This document shows positions 1-9,267 of a DNA stretch of 45,706 bases, piece after piece (positions within the stretch are counted from its first letter, which is position 1; each line of letters starts with the position of its first letter). The translations under genes were made by a program, and so were the position numbers. Origin of the DNA: CAYUVH01 sp964448135 (GTDB taxonomy: Bacteria > Verrucomicrobiota > Verrucomicrobiia > Limisphaerales > UBA8199); assembly GCA_964448135.1 (NCBI GenBank), contig CAYUVH010000033.1, positions 1 through 45,706 of the forward strand. The letters run 5' to 3'. Below the pieces are notes generated by a model that ran no database searches, was not told the DNA's origin, and worked only from the letters and a program-made list of their open reading frames with translations.

Positions 1-560
1 GTCCAAGTGGCCACCTTAACATTGTCGGGTATGGGACGATAACCCCCAGTTACCCGTAAAATGGGAGTGTAAAAATATGCATGATCGCGCCGATCAGTCT
101 GCGGAGACTGCTTCCACTCCATCCACCCTGCCTCCGCACCCCGCTGCGGCCCCCGTTCCACTCGAAAATCCGTCGCCCCTGCTTCGAGACCGATCACGCC
201 ATGTCATACCTTGTCACACTATGTCACACCATGGGCCAGATGTCCGTCACACCTACAGTCATAGTAAAAACCCCAGCAATCATAGTTCGTCATAGTATAT
301 CCAAGTAAAAAAAAGGGGGCCCCATGGCTGCTCCACGACAAATCCCTCATCCCGGCTCAACGCCATCCCCCCAGGCCTGCCAAAATCCCATCTGTGCCGT
401 ACCCGGCCGGAAAGCCTGGGTGCCCGCGTGCACTATTTGCTCGCGGGCGCTGCCCTGCAGGAAATTGAGATGCGCCCTGCCTTCTCAGCGGCCGGGATTG
501 AAATGATTCGCTTGCCGGTGCCTGCGAGACGGGCCACGATGAGCTGTCACCGGTGACCTC
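1..560. other. Non-coding region upstream of the lipase gene
   Basis: I see no convincing gene in this 560-base stretch. Short open frames exist, but their translations are Pro/Arg/Ser-rich and match no family I know. The region holds the 10-bp periodic words at 201-296 (listed separately), an A-run followed by GGGGGCCCC near 307-322, and a small GC hairpin with arms 422-428 and 442-448. The 5' part may belong to a gene outside the window. No clear sigma-70 promoter could be picked for the gene at 561. Confidence 0.6.
201..296 (+). repeat. 10-bp periodic word array (TGTCACACC / TCATAGT)
   Basis: Positions 201-230 are three consecutive 10-mers, ATGTCATACC, TTGTCACACT and ATGTCACACC. A fourth, degenerate unit covers 231-240, and GTCACACC recurs at 246-253. 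TCATAGT then appears at 259, 280 and 290, with spacings of 21 and 10. The spacing stays near one DNA helical turn while the word changes. Function unknown; compare the arrays at 22645-22923 and 42410-42513. Confidence 0.7.
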
Positions 561-2498
561 ATGAAAAAGATGCAGGATGGTTTAGGGCGGCTCGTCACGA
601 GATTGGATGTTGTCGCGGGTTTCCTGTTGATAGCGTGGCTGTTCGTTGGTTGCGCCGCTCCCATTGGCGCCACCCAGGTCACCACCCGCCAATCCTACGA
701 CCAGGTGGCGGCCAACGCCTTGCGCACCGACAAGCCCAGCGCCGAGACCGTCTCGCTGGTGCACCGCTATGGACTGCGTGACCTTGCCGAGAGCCATCCC
801 GACCAGGCCGTACAGAAACTCCACGAGCTGGCGGTGACCACGGGCGACCGTGAACTGCTCTTCGCCCTGTCGGAGATGAGTTACGTGGCCGCCCGCCAAA
901 TCCGCCGCAGCGTTACGCCGTGGGACAAGCGGGATGAGCGCGACTATTACCTCGGCTCCGCGGTGTATGCGTGGCTGTTTCTTTTTGGCGAGGGCGAGGA
1001 TCCCCCGCCCGGGCCGTACGACCGCCGGTTTTGCGCGGCGTGTGATTTTTACAATTACAGCATGGGCCTGGCGTTCACGGGGCGGAAGAGCACGAATGCC
1101 ATCGTCACGCTGCAAGGTGGGAAGCGCCGGCTGCCCGTGGGTGAAATCGAGTTAAGCGTCAAAGATACGCCGATGGGTTTGGAACTCCACGAGCTCGGGC
1201 CCATTCTGCTTGCGGACCAGTTTTTCGTGCACGGTTTGAGCGCACGGAATCGGAAGCCGGGCATTGGCGCGCCGCTCATATGCGTCGGCCCCATGGTGAA
1301 GGAACTGGGACTGCGCCGCTCGACACCGGCCACGGCCTTGCTGCGGTTGCCGATGTCGTTGAAGGAAATCAACAGCGGCCAGGGCAAGGGCGAACTGGAA
1401 ATCCATTCCCCCGAAGACCCCGATGTGACCATCGGCAAGACCCAGGTGCCCATCGAAGCGGACCTCACCATCTGCCTCGCCTACAACCTGAACCAGGCCA
1501 CCGTGTGGAAGCTCGGGCCGCTGCAGTTTCTGGATCCCGGCGTGCGCGTCAAAAACCAGTTGATCCTGAACCAGCCCTACGATCCAAAGCGGATTCCATT
1601 GGTGTTCGTACATGGAACGTTCTCCAGTCCGGTGACGTGGGCGGAGATGGCGAACACCTTGCTGGCGGACCCGGTGCTGCGAGAACGCTACCAGATTTGG
1701 AGTTTCGTTTACGGCAGCGGCAACTCGCTGGCCTTTTCCGTGGCCGATCTGCGCCAGTCACTGACCGAAACCGTCGCGCGGCTCGATCCGCAAGGCACCA
1801 ACCAGGCTATGCGCGAGATGGTGATCATCGGTCACAGCCAGGGCGGCCTCGTGGTGAAGGGCACGGTCGTGGAAACCGGGGACAAGATTTGGAACGTGCT
1901 TAGCACCAACCGCTTTGATGCGCTGCTGATTCCGGAAGCGGATCGCAAAAACCTGGAGCGGCTGCTGTTTCTGAAGCCCCTGCCGTTCGTGAGCCGCGCG
2001 GTTTTCATCTGCACCCCGCATCGTGGCAGTTATTTGTCGGGCAGTTTTGCGCGCCGATTGGCGGCCTGGTTCGTGGCTTTGCCCGGCGGCGTGATTGCCC
2101 GCAGCAAGGAAATGATGGACCTGACGGTCGGTTCAAAGGGTGGACAATTCTTCAATGGCCGGATGCCGACCAGCCTGGACAGCATGTCGCCCAAGAATCC
2201 CGCGCTGCTGGCCATGGCGGAGATTCCGATCAAACCGCCCGTCATCGTGAACTCCATCGTTGCCGTGCAGGGCGATGGCGATTACCACCATGGCCGCGAC
2301 GGTCTGGTGAGTTACGACAGTGCGCACGTGGACTACGCGGAATCGGAGTTCATCGTGCGCAGTTTCCATTCGTGCCTCGACAACCCCGCCACGATCGAAG
2401 AGGTGCGGCGGATTCTTTACGAGCATCTGCGCACTTTGCCGGCAAGGGGTTTCCCCGCGACGGTCAAACCGCAGAGTTCCGACACGGAAAAGCACTGA
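561..2498 (+). CDS. Alpha/beta-hydrolase (lipase-like) lipoprotein
   Basis: This 645-residue protein is probably a membrane-anchored esterase or lipase. The N-terminus has a charged start, a hydrophobic stretch (about residues 20-31) and a Cys in LFVGCAAP that resembles a lipobox, although Phe at -3 is not ideal. Residues 40-330 form a family-specific region I do not recognise. The hydrolase core begins near 345: the oxyanion-type motif FVHGTFSS (His351), the nucleophile elbow GHSQGG (Ser426), and a late FHSCLDNP whose His603 is the best catalytic-His candidate. The acid residue is not certain. The ATG at 561 is chosen because it gives a good signal sequence. The gene stands alone, 97 bp ahead of the next gene on the same strand. 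Substrate unknown; the hydrolase fold call is secure. Confidence 0.85.
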   Translation: MKKMQDGLGRLVTRLDVVAGFLLIAWLFVGCAAPIGATQVTTRQSYDQVAANALRTDKPSAETVSLVHRYGLRDLAESHPDQAVQKLHELAVTTGDRELLFALSEMSYVAARQIRRSVTPWDKRDERDYYLGSAVYAWLFLFGEGEDPPPGPYDRRFCAACDFYNYSMGLAFTGRKSTNAIVTLQGGKRRLPVGEIELSVKDTPMGLELHELGPILLADQFFVHGLSARNRKPGIGAPLICVGPMVKELGLRRSTPATALLRLPMSLKEINSGQGKGELEIHSPEDPDVTIGKTQVPIEADLTICLAYNLNQATVWKLGPLQFLDPGVRVKNQLILNQPYDPKRIPLVFVHGTFSSPVTWAEMANTLLADPVLRERYQIWSFVYGSGNSLAFSVADLRQSLTETVARLDPQGTNQAMREMVIIGHSQGGLVVKGTVVETGDKIWNVLSTNRFDALLIPEADRKNLERLLFLKPLPFVSRAVFICTPHRGSYLSGSFARRLAAWFVALPGGVIARSKEMMDLTVGSKGGQFFNGRMPTSLDSMSPKNPALLAMAEIPIKPPVIVNSIVAVQGDGDYHHGRDGLVSYDSAHVDYAESEFIVRSFHSCLDNPATIEEVRRILYEHLRTLPARGFPATVKPQSSDTEKH

Positions 2499-2595
2499 GC
2501 TGCTCTGGATCGCCGGTGGTGGTCTTCCGTTCCCGGGCGCCTTCCATACTTGCACCGTAAAGCAACAAACTGGTAAGACGTAGTCGCGAATTATC

Positions 2596-4521
2596 ATGAC
2601 GCCCACGGCTTCTCCTCCTCCCGCTCCCAATTCCAACCCGCAGAACGCGCGCAGCCCCTGGTACTGGGTGCCGAGCCTCTATTTCTCGCAGGGCATTCCC
2701 TACGTGATTGTAATGACCATGTCGGTGGTGATGTACAAACGCCTCGGCATGTCGAACACGGACATCGCCCTCTACACAAGCTGGCTGTACCTGCCGTGGG
2801 TGATCAAGCCGTTGTGGAGCCCCCTCGTGGACATCACGCGCACGAAACGATTCTGGGTGGTGACGATGCAGTTTTTGATTTCGTTCGGGCTGTCCCTCGT
2901 GGCGTTCTCCGTGCAGGGGAGCGACTTCTTTAAATGGTCGCTATTCCTTTTTTGGATCATGGCCTTCGCCTCGGCCACGCACGACATCGCGGCGGATGGC
3001 TTCTACATGTTGAGCCTCTCGAAACACGATCAGGCCTGGTGGGTGGGATTGCGCAGCACATTTTACCGGACAGCAATGATCATCGGCAGCGGCTTGCTCG
3101 TGGTGCTGGCCGGTGTGCTCGAGAGTAAGAATGGATTGGCGCCGGTCGCGGTGCCGGTCCAGGCAGTTTCCGCGAGTGGGCAGCCCAATTTGCTGGATCC
3201 TGCTGCCGTGCAATTGAGTGGATCGGGCGGCGCGATGCAGATCCTGGTGAAACCGGAGAGTTTGAAAATCCCCCTCGGCACCGCGGCTGATGCCCAAACC
3301 ATCAAAGACGCCACCAGCCGGGCCAAGACCTGGAACCGCGGCCACGGATTTGTCGCGGAAGAAAAAGTGATCGAAACCAAGCCGAAGGAAGCTGGGTTCT
3401 GGGGCAACTACATTTCCGGACCACTGGGCAAATGGCTCGCGGCGACTTTCCCCAAACAAGCGAAAACGGCCGCCGCGCCCACTGCGAACGTCGGGAACCT
3501 GGGCTTCGTCCATCTGTCGCTTTCCCAGGCGCCTGCGGCGGGGAGGGAAATCGCGGTAATTTTCGATCGGCAGAAAAGCGGCATCGAGTACCTGGGGCTG
3601 GGGAAAGGCGACAAAGGCTTTCGCTTGCTGGAAGGAGAGCGGCTGGTTTTCAACGCCACGAATTGGAATCAGGCCGCGGTGGCGGTAATCCAGCTCGATC
3701 CCAAGCTGAAGAACGAAGCCAGTGTGAATTTTATCGTCAGCTCCGGCAACATCCCGCTTGCGTGGTCCATCACGCTGTTTGTGGTGGCGGGCTTGTTCCT
3801 GGCGTTCAGTTGCTGGCACAGCGTAATGCTGCCGCGACCGGTGAATGACGGCCCGGTCTCCGGCAACCAGGGTTTCATTTTCGAATTCCTCCGCACGCTC
3901 GGTTCTTTCTTCCAAAAGCCCGGCGTGCTGCTGGCCATGGCTTTCATCCTGCTCTACCGCTTCGATGAAGCGCAATTGGTGAAAGTCATCTCGCCCTTCC
4001 TATTGGACAGCCGCGAAGGCGGCGGCCTGGGCCTGGCCACCAGCCAGGTGGGGCTCGCGTATGGAACCTTCGGCATCGCCGCGCTGACGTGCGGTGGATT
4101 GCTCGGCGGTTTCCTCGCGGCCAAGCATGGCTTGAAAAGGATGCTGCCGATCATGGTGTGTTCCATGTACCTCCCGAAACTCGCCTTCGTGTTTCTCTCC
4201 TTCGCCCAGCCCGAGAATTTTCTCGTGATCTGCGGAGCGGTGGCCGTCGAGCAACTCGGCTACGGATTCGGTTTCACCGCGTTCATGCTCTACATGCTCT
4301 ATTTCGCGGACGGCCCGCACAAAACCGCGCACTACGCCATCTGCACCGGCTTCATGGCGCTGGGCATGATGCTCCCCGGATTCTGGAGCGGTTGGCTGTC
4401 GGAAATGATCGGCTATCAGCATTTCTTTGTCTGGGTGATTTGCTCCGCGGTGCCGGGCCTGACGCTCGCGCTGATCTTGAATCGCCGGATCGATCCGGAG
4501 TTTGGGAAGAAGAAAACGTAA
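2596..4521 (+). CDS. MFS permease, AmpG-like, with a large periplasmic insertion
   Basis: This 641-residue polytopic membrane protein belongs to the major facilitator superfamily. The N-terminal SLYFSQGIPY and the following helices resemble AmpG-type muropeptide permeases, so uptake of a cell-wall or sugar compound is possible but unproven. Helices 1-5 cover about residues 22-175. A soluble segment of about 210 residues (176-385) follows, and the remaining helices run from about 386 to 630. By MFS topology the loop after helix 5 is periplasmic. The insertion contains FNATNWNQAAVAV (around residue 356), similar to the NWN-x-x-Q-x-V-x-V strand of Calx-beta-like domains. Ordinary AmpG proteins are about 400-500 residues, so the insert accounts for the extra length. 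The small HAD-like gene begins 11 bp downstream and is probably co-transcribed. Confidence 0.85.
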   Translation: MTPTASPPPAPNSNPQNARSPWYWVPSLYFSQGIPYVIVMTMSVVMYKRLGMSNTDIALYTSWLYLPWVIKPLWSPLVDITRTKRFWVVTMQFLISFGLSLVAFSVQGSDFFKWSLFLFWIMAFASATHDIAADGFYMLSLSKHDQAWWVGLRSTFYRTAMIIGSGLLVVLAGVLESKNGLAPVAVPVQAVSASGQPNLLDPAAVQLSGSGGAMQILVKPESLKIPLGTAADAQTIKDATSRAKTWNRGHGFVAEEKVIETKPKEAGFWGNYISGPLGKWLAATFPKQAKTAAAPTANVGNLGFVHLSLSQAPAAGREIAVIFDRQKSGIEYLGLGKGDKGFRLLEGERLVFNATNWNQAAVAVIQLDPKLKNEASVNFIVSSGNIPLAWSITLFVVAGLFLAFSCWHSVMLPRPVNDGPVSGNQGFIFEFLRTLGSFFQKPGVLLAMAFILLYRFDEAQLVKVISPFLLDSREGGGLGLATSQVGLAYGTFGIAALTCGGLLGGFLAAKHGLKRMLPIMVCSMYLPKLAFVFLSFAQPENFLVICGAVAVEQLGYGFGFTAFMLYMLYFADGPHKTAHYAICTGFMALGMMLPGFWSGWLSEMIGYQHFFVWVICSAVPGLTLALILNRRIDPEFGKKKT

Positions 4522-4532
4522 ACTTTGGCAGC

Positions 4533-4859
4533 GTGAAAAACGCCAACGTTTTCGTGGATGTGGACCTGACGCTGGTGGATGCGAAGGGGGCGCTATTGCC
4601 GGGTGCAAAGCAAGGGTTGGAGAAACTAAGGGACGCTGGCTGCCATTTGTATCTTTGGAGTTCCGTCGGCGTCGAATATGCGCGCAAGGTCGCGGCCTTG
4701 CACCGACTGACGGATCTGTTCGAAGGCTACGCCGCGAAGCCGGACATTGTGATTGATGACATGCCGTCCACGGCCGTCGCGCCCTTCGTCTTCAACGTTC
4801 AGGACGAAATATCCTGGGAAAAAATGGCCGAGCGCATCATTGAAAAGCACGTGGATTGA
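4533..4859 (+). CDS. Small HAD-like hydrolase domain protein
   Basis: This 108-residue protein starts at a GTG 11 bp after the MFS gene. Residues 6-15 read VFVDVDLTLV, matching HAD motif I (DxDxT), and LWSSVGVEY around residue 45 matches motif II, with a Ser after the hydrophobic strand. KPDIVIDDMP around residue 70 fits motif IV. The protein lacks a cap domain and is shorter than typical HAD phosphatases, so it is either a minimal phosphatase or a non-catalytic relative. An in-frame ATG farther upstream lies inside the MFS gene and would add an unlikely Arg-rich leader, so the GTG is preferred. No clear ribosome binding site is visible. Substrate unknown. Confidence 0.65.
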   Translation: MKNANVFVDVDLTLVDAKGALLPGAKQGLEKLRDAGCHLYLWSSVGVEYARKVAALHRLTDLFEGYAAKPDIVIDDMPSTAVAPFVFNVQDEISWEKMAERIIEKHVD

Positions 4860-4874
4860 CCGATGTGAATGCGC

Positions 4875-6413
4875 TCACTTGCCGGCGGCTTTTTCCGGCA
4901 CCGTCACGTCCGTGATCTCCAGCTTCGCGTAACAATTCTTCTTCACGCAATGCACGGTATAAACCTGCCCTTTGCGCACGATGTCGCCGCGCAGGAATTT
5001 GAAATAGCCTTTTTCGTCATACGGTTTGCCGTCGTTCACTGATTTGATCTGATCGAAGGAGTTTGTTTCGGCGTGCAATCCCGAGGGGTGGTCCGCGGCA
5101 TCAAAAAGCCAGAAGATTGGCGTCTTTTCATTGGCGCCTTCGAGGGCGGCGAGTTGTTCTTTCGTGAGCAGCCTGCTCACGCCCTTCCAATTCCCATTCA
5201 GCATGAAATCGCTGCCCCAGCCTTCGCGCACTTCTGCCCCGCGCTCGAGCAGAAAGCGGCTGTGCTTCGGGCTGAAACACGCCTCGCCCGTGCGCACGCC
5301 CGCGCCCGTCAGCTCACGCGCGCCTTCCTTCGTTTGCAACGCCCAGCGAATACTCACCGTCGCCGCGGGCTTCAGTTTCAAGTTCTTCTTCAATTCCTGG
5401 CCCGCCGCGAGATCAATCGTATCCTCGTATTCGCCGCCCGGGTATTCCGCGCGCACTTGAAAAGTTCCCGGCGAAATCGCTTCCAGCTTGAATGCTCCGT
5501 TCGTATCCGTTTTCGTCAACGCCCAATCCAGGATGCGAACAATCGCACCCGCCGCCGGCTGGCCATCGGGCTTGAGCACCCGCCCGGAAAGAATCGCCGA
5601 TTCAGCCGGTGTCAGACGTTCAACTTTAAATTCGCGCGTTCGCACCGCGGCGTCCTTGTCGAACTTCATCGGCTCATCAATTCCGCGGCAACCCGGCGCC
5701 AGCACCGTGAAGCGGGCATCCTTGTCGTCGCGCGGAATGCCGACCAGCACGACGCCGGACGACGGCACCGTTTCATGCGCCCCTGCCGTTACCAATAAAT
5801 CCTGCACCGATACCCCCGCCGGCAGCGTCAACTTCGCCACGAGATAATTGTAGTCTCGCGTCGCATCGGCCTGGGCCGGGGCCAGGTATTTGACCAGGCC
5901 GGCGACATCGCCTTTGGTTTGCAACGTCTGCACCATGTTCATGTCTGGCACAAAAATCTTCGCCGCGATCTCCTTCATCTCCTTGGTCATCGGCAGGCCC
6001 GCGATCTGTCGCGTCTTGATCACTTGTTGAATGAATTCCCCCGCGGGTTGGTAGCCGGCCGTTTTATAGATGGGCTGGTCGGTCTCCGGATTGAAGAAAA
6101 CCAAAGTCGGATAACCGGTCTGTTCAAATTTCTCGTCCAACGCCTTGTCCTCGTAAGCCTTCACCCACACAAATTCTTTCAACCCTTCGAGCACCGCGTG
6201 ATTCGTCAGGGTCTGCGCTTCCAGCAGCTTGCACGGCCCGCACCATGTGGCCGTGAGCATGATGAACATCGGCCGCTGCCCGGCCTTCGCTTTGGCGAGC
6301 GCCGTGGCGTAATCCTTTTCCCAGGGTAGCGAGGCGCCGGCGCCCGCCAGGCAAAGTGACGGAAGCACCAAGGCCAGGGCGAGCGACTGCATGCAGAACC
6401 GAACTCGAATCAT
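4875..6413 (-). CDS. Secreted thioredoxin-fold protein with carboxypeptidase-regulatory-like domain
   Basis: This 512-residue exported protein has a signal peptide (residues 1-27, cleavage near AGA/SLPW). A thioredoxin domain of the DUF255/thioredoxin_7 type follows, with active site TWCGPCK (Cys58, Cys61) and a cis-Pro motif GYPT near residue 118. It probably reduces or isomerises periplasmic disulfides. A middle region of unknown type follows. Around residues 278-355 a carboxypeptidase-regulatory-like beta domain is visible (LSGRVLKPDGQPAAGAIVRI, then TDTNGAFKLEAISPGTFQVR). The last 150 residues are unassigned and hold CVKKNC near the C-terminus. The gene converges with the HAD-like gene, leaving 15 bp between the stops. 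Partner proteins are not evident here. Confidence 0.85.
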   Translation of the reverse strand: MIRVRFCMQSLALALVLPSLCLAGAGASLPWEKDYATALAKAKAGQRPMFIMLTATWCGPCKLLEAQTLTNHAVLEGLKEFVWVKAYEDKALDEKFEQTGYPTLVFFNPETDQPIYKTAGYQPAGEFIQQVIKTRQIAGLPMTKEMKEIAAKIFVPDMNMVQTLQTKGDVAGLVKYLAPAQADATRDYNYLVAKLTLPAGVSVQDLLVTAGAHETVPSSGVVLVGIPRDDKDARFTVLAPGCRGIDEPMKFDKDAAVRTREFKVERLTPAESAILSGRVLKPDGQPAAGAIVRILDWALTKTDTNGAFKLEAISPGTFQVRAEYPGGEYEDTIDLAAGQELKKNLKLKPAATVSIRWALQTKEGARELTGAGVRTGEACFSPKHSRFLLERGAEVREGWGSDFMLNGNWKGVSRLLTKEQLAALEGANEKTPIFWLFDAADHPSGLHAETNSFDQIKSVNDGKPYDEKGYFKFLRGDIVRKGQVYTVHCVKKNCYAKLEITDVTVPEKAAGK

Positions 6414-6834
6414 GCGTGCAGCATAAAGCCCGCAGCCGAGTGTTCAATCGAGAATCTGCCACCCCGCGGTATCCGAAATAATCTCAATGAAACTTCGAAG
6501 CCTCATCGCGTGGGAAGTAACGCAACCCCATGGCTTGAATGGACTTGCCGATGTAAACCCCTCCCACGACAAGCGATGATCAGCATATGACAATGGCAGC
6601 CAAGCTGATTTTGGATATAGCTATATGTTTTAGGATAGGTGCAGTATGGCGCTGTACCGCCGAACCAATTGAGGTGAGCATCTACCTTGGAAAACAGAGG
6701 GAATTTTTTCCGCGTCGCGGAAAGGATGGTCTCCACTTGGAAACATCTCATTTCGCGTACCGTCGCCGTCACTAATAAAATCATCCCGGTCGACCGCCCA
6801 AAACCGCCCCAGGCAAAACACATCAAAAATCATC
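6414..6834. promoter_or_regulatory. Divergent intergenic region with two palindromes
   Basis: This 421-bp gap separates divergently transcribed secreted-protein genes, so both promoters should lie here. It is more AT-rich than its surroundings. Two perfect inverted repeats stand out. One is the 12-bp palindrome ATATAGCTATAT at 6615-6626. The other is TTTCCGCG-T-CGCGGAAA at 6707-6723, with 8-bp arms about one base. Either could be an operator. Short open frames inside look spurious. No certain -35/-10 pair was found. Confidence 0.4.
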
Positions 6835-7926
6835 ATGAAACATCGCATCTGTAAAACCATAATCGCCTACCTTGCCATCAGTGCATTGCTGGCGCCCAAC
6901 GTTTATGCCTGCACCGGCATCCAACTCAAAGCCCTTGACGGCACGGTGCTCCACGCGCGAACGCTCGAGTTTGCCGTGGATCTCCAGTCGGAGATTCTCA
7001 TCAGCCCGCGTGGATTTGCGCGCACCGGCACCACGCCGGACGGTAAACCCGGTCGTGCCTGGAAAGCCAAATATGCCAGCGTCGGCGCAAACGGTGTGGG
7101 ACTGCCGATCATCGTGGACGGACTGAACGAAAAAGGCCTCGCCGCCGGACTCTTCTATTTCCCAGGGTCCGCCGGCTACATGCCCTATACCGCGGCCGAC
7201 GCCGGCCGCACTATTGCACCCTGGGAATTGGTTTCCTGGGTGCTCGATAATTTCGCCACCGTCGCCGAAGCCAAAGCCGCTCTGCGCGAGCTCGTCGTAC
7301 CTTCCGAACTGTTCAAGGCCTGGAACCTCGAACTGGAAGTCCATTTCGTCATCCGCGACGCCACCGGCGATTGCATCGTCGTTGAATACGTGGGTGGCAA
7401 ACTCAATATCTATGATGACCCGCTGGGAGTGATCACCAACAGTCCTGGATTTGACTGGCACATGACCAATCTGCGCAACTATTTGAATTTCTCCATGGTC
7501 AGCGCTCCGCCGGTCCAACTCGGCAGCGTCAAACTCACGCCCACTGGCCAGGGCTCGGGCATGCTCGGGCTTCCCGGCGATTTCACGCCGCCGTCGCGGT
7601 TTGTGCGCGCGGTGGCGTTCAGTCAGTCCGCGCTGCCGGTGGACACGGGCAGTGACCTGGTGCTCCAGGCTTTTCACATCCTTAATCAATTCGACATTCC
7701 GAAGGGTGCCGCCCGCGACCAAGAGAAGGATTCCCACGGCAACGTCATCGCCGACTATACCCTCTGGACCGCGGTCAGCGACCTGAAGACAAAGCGCTAT
7801 TATTTTCGGACCTACGACAACAGCCAGATTCGCTCGGTGGACCTTATGAAGATGAACCTCGATGCTCCCAGCTTGGTCACCATATCCATGCGTGGATCCG
7901 AGGTCATCCTGCCGCTTAAGCACTAA
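6835..7926 (+). CDS. Choloylglycine hydrolase-family (linear amide C-N hydrolase) protein
   Basis: This 363-residue exported Ntn-hydrolase is related to bile-salt hydrolases and penicillin V acylases. Residues 1-25 are a signal peptide ending VYA. Cleavage would expose Cys26 (CTGIQLK) as the N-terminal nucleophile, as in this family. The next conserved block, DGTVLHARTLEF, carries the family Arg, and GLNEKGLAAGLFYFP contains the conserved Asn-containing substrate/oxyanion region. The length fits the family. The physiological substrate in a free-living bacterium is probably an N-acyl amino acid, acyl-homoserine lactone or beta-lactam-like amide, but this is inference. It is a single gene followed by a strong hairpin (7952-7991). 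Confidence 0.88.
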   Translation: MKHRICKTIIAYLAISALLAPNVYACTGIQLKALDGTVLHARTLEFAVDLQSEILISPRGFARTGTTPDGKPGRAWKAKYASVGANGVGLPIIVDGLNEKGLAAGLFYFPGSAGYMPYTAADAGRTIAPWELVSWVLDNFATVAEAKAALRELVVPSELFKAWNLELEVHFVIRDATGDCIVVEYVGGKLNIYDDPLGVITNSPGFDWHMTNLRNYLNFSMVSAPPVQLGSVKLTPTGQGSGMLGLPGDFTPPSRFVRAVAFSQSALPVDTGSDLVLQAFHILNQFDIPKGAARDQEKDSHGNVIADYTLWTAVSDLKTKRYYFRTYDNSQIRSVDLMKMNLDAPSLVTISMRGSEVILPLKH

Positions 7927-7951
7927 GGAACCGGCCTCCTCGTTAATTCAC

Positions 7952-7991
7952 AACGCCGCCGTCGAAACGCTGCCGTTTCTTCGGCGGCGTT
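7952..7991. terminator. Strong hairpin between convergent genes, probable bidirectional terminator
   Basis: Arms AACGCCGCCG (7952-7961) and CGGCGGCGTT (7982-7991) pair perfectly. An inner stem GAAACG/CGTTTC sits above a 2x2 internal loop with a CTGC apex. It lies 25 bp after the amidase stop and 28 bp before the stop of the convergent gene. It lacks a long T-run, so its strength as an intrinsic terminator is inferred from the stem. Confidence 0.7.
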
Positions 7992-8019
7992 CTCGTTGTG
8001 TTCCGCCGTTCCGGTACCC

Positions 8020-9267
8020 TTATCGCGCCGCTGGAACCATCCAATCGTAACTCGCGCGCGTATCACCTTTGCTCAGTTCGATCCCGTGTGGGTTCCACAG
8101 CATTCCGGTTTCCTCCTCCTGCGACTGGCAGGAGATGGAAACAATTCCCAGTTCCTCCACCGGCACCACCTCGCCCGGATCGCTGACCCCATTGCCGTTG
8201 CGGTCATTCCACACGGCCAGACCCTTCAATTCGGCGCCGCTGATCCTGCCGTCGTGGTTGTCATCCAGGGCCGACAAAGCCTCATATCCATTCTTCCAAA
8301 AAATCCAAAACGTTACGTTGCCGAACATCTGTAGCGCCGAAGTGATTTGGCCCTTTTGCTCCGGGTCGTACACCAGCCAGCCGGCTTGGGGGGTGAGCCA
8401 CGCCCACCTTCGCTTCAGCCCGGAGCCATCGAGGTCGAAGGGCACCTTCGCGTGAATGTCCACGAGCTGACTCAAATCCGCCGTCGGTGTCAGGGGGATC
8501 AGAATCGGAGTTATCGCGCGCGGCATGGCGGCCAGCGTTTTCCGATCACTCTGCAACTGGGCGATCTCGGAGGCGTCCTTGGCTGGATCCAGAATCGCCA
8601 GTAGGTAGCCGATCGTTTCCTCGCTGTAGGAAACCCCCGGCCCGAGATGACCGCGATTGTGCGTCCGGATCGGATTGTGCCCCGAGCTCACGTCCTTCCA
8701 TACGTCGCTCGCCCATTCCTTAAAGCTGAAATCGCCGGTCACTTCGCGTTTCCACGCCGCCTTGAGGGTGCGGCGGTACATGGCGATGGCGGCGTTGGTG
8801 CGGCCGGATTGCTCGAGGCACCAGGCCAGACCGAGCTGGGTGGGAAATATCCGCCAAATGGCGGCGTTGGTATTCGGCGAACTTTTCAAGAGCACGAGTG
8901 TGCGTTCGTAGAGCTGAATGGCGTTAGTAAGGCTGGCCAGCGCGCGTGCGCGATCGGCCGGCGTGGCGAAGCGGTGGACGCCGGGTGGAACCCCGATCTC
9001 ATACGCCGGATGCTCGAACTCCGGTTCGTCGTCGCGCACGCGCATGGCGACGGTTTGCAGATTCGTCGAGTAAGCCATCGAATAGACGCGCGCGAGATAA
9101 TAAGTGCTCTCGAAGTCGTTGGTATTTTTCGCGAGGCGTTCCTGGAGATTGCTGAGCACGCGGTCGATGGGAACCTGCCGCGTCTCCGCATACGCGAACA
9201 TGGCGCCGGCGTTTGGGAGGGGAAGCACAGCCAGCGTGAAGAGCGAAATCAACCTCACCAAGTTCAT
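8020..9267 (-). CDS. Secreted protein with TPR-like N-terminus and Ca-binding-like C-terminal domain
   Basis: This 415-residue protein starts with a signal peptide (residues 1-22, ending NAGA). Residues 30-180 contain helical TPR-like segments (LAWCLEQSGRTNAAIAMYRRTL). The C-terminal part (about 270-390) matches a module often seen next to RTX/VCBS repeats: VPFDLDGSGLKRRWAWLTP, then GWLVYDPEQKGQI, LQMFGN, GYEALSALDDNHDGRISGAEL and VWNDRNGNGVSDPGEV, ending ELGIVSIS. The DxNxDG and DxNxNG loops are EF-hand-like Ca2+ sites. Its role is unknown, possibly a calcium-stabilised surface or periplasmic protein. It converges with the amidase gene across the 7952-7991 hairpin. Confidence 0.75.
   Translation of the reverse strand: MNLVRLISLFTLAVLPLPNAGAMFAYAETRQVPIDRVLSNLQERLAKNTNDFESTYYLARVYSMAYSTNLQTVAMRVRDDEPEFEHPAYEIGVPPGVHRFATPADRARALASLTNAIQLYERTLVLLKSSPNTNAAIWRIFPTQLGLAWCLEQSGRTNAAIAMYRRTLKAAWKREVTGDFSFKEWASDVWKDVSSGHNPIRTHNRGHLGPGVSYSEETIGYLLAILDPAKDASEIAQLQSDRKTLAAMPRAITPILIPLTPTADLSQLVDIHAKVPFDLDGSGLKRRWAWLTPQAGWLVYDPEQKGQITSALQMFGNVTFWIFWKNGYEALSALDDNHDGRISGAELKGLAVWNDRNGNGVSDPGEVVPVEELGIVSISCQSQEEETGMLWNPHGIELSKGDTRASYDWMVPAAR

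Noticed and set aside
324..506. Small frame MAAPRQIPHPG...
   Set aside because: No family similarity, Pro/Cys/Arg-rich composition, and no clear ribosome binding site.
6823..7923. Minus-strand frame mirroring the amidase gene
   Set aside because: Antisense shadow; the plus-strand protein has a signal peptide and catalytic Cys.
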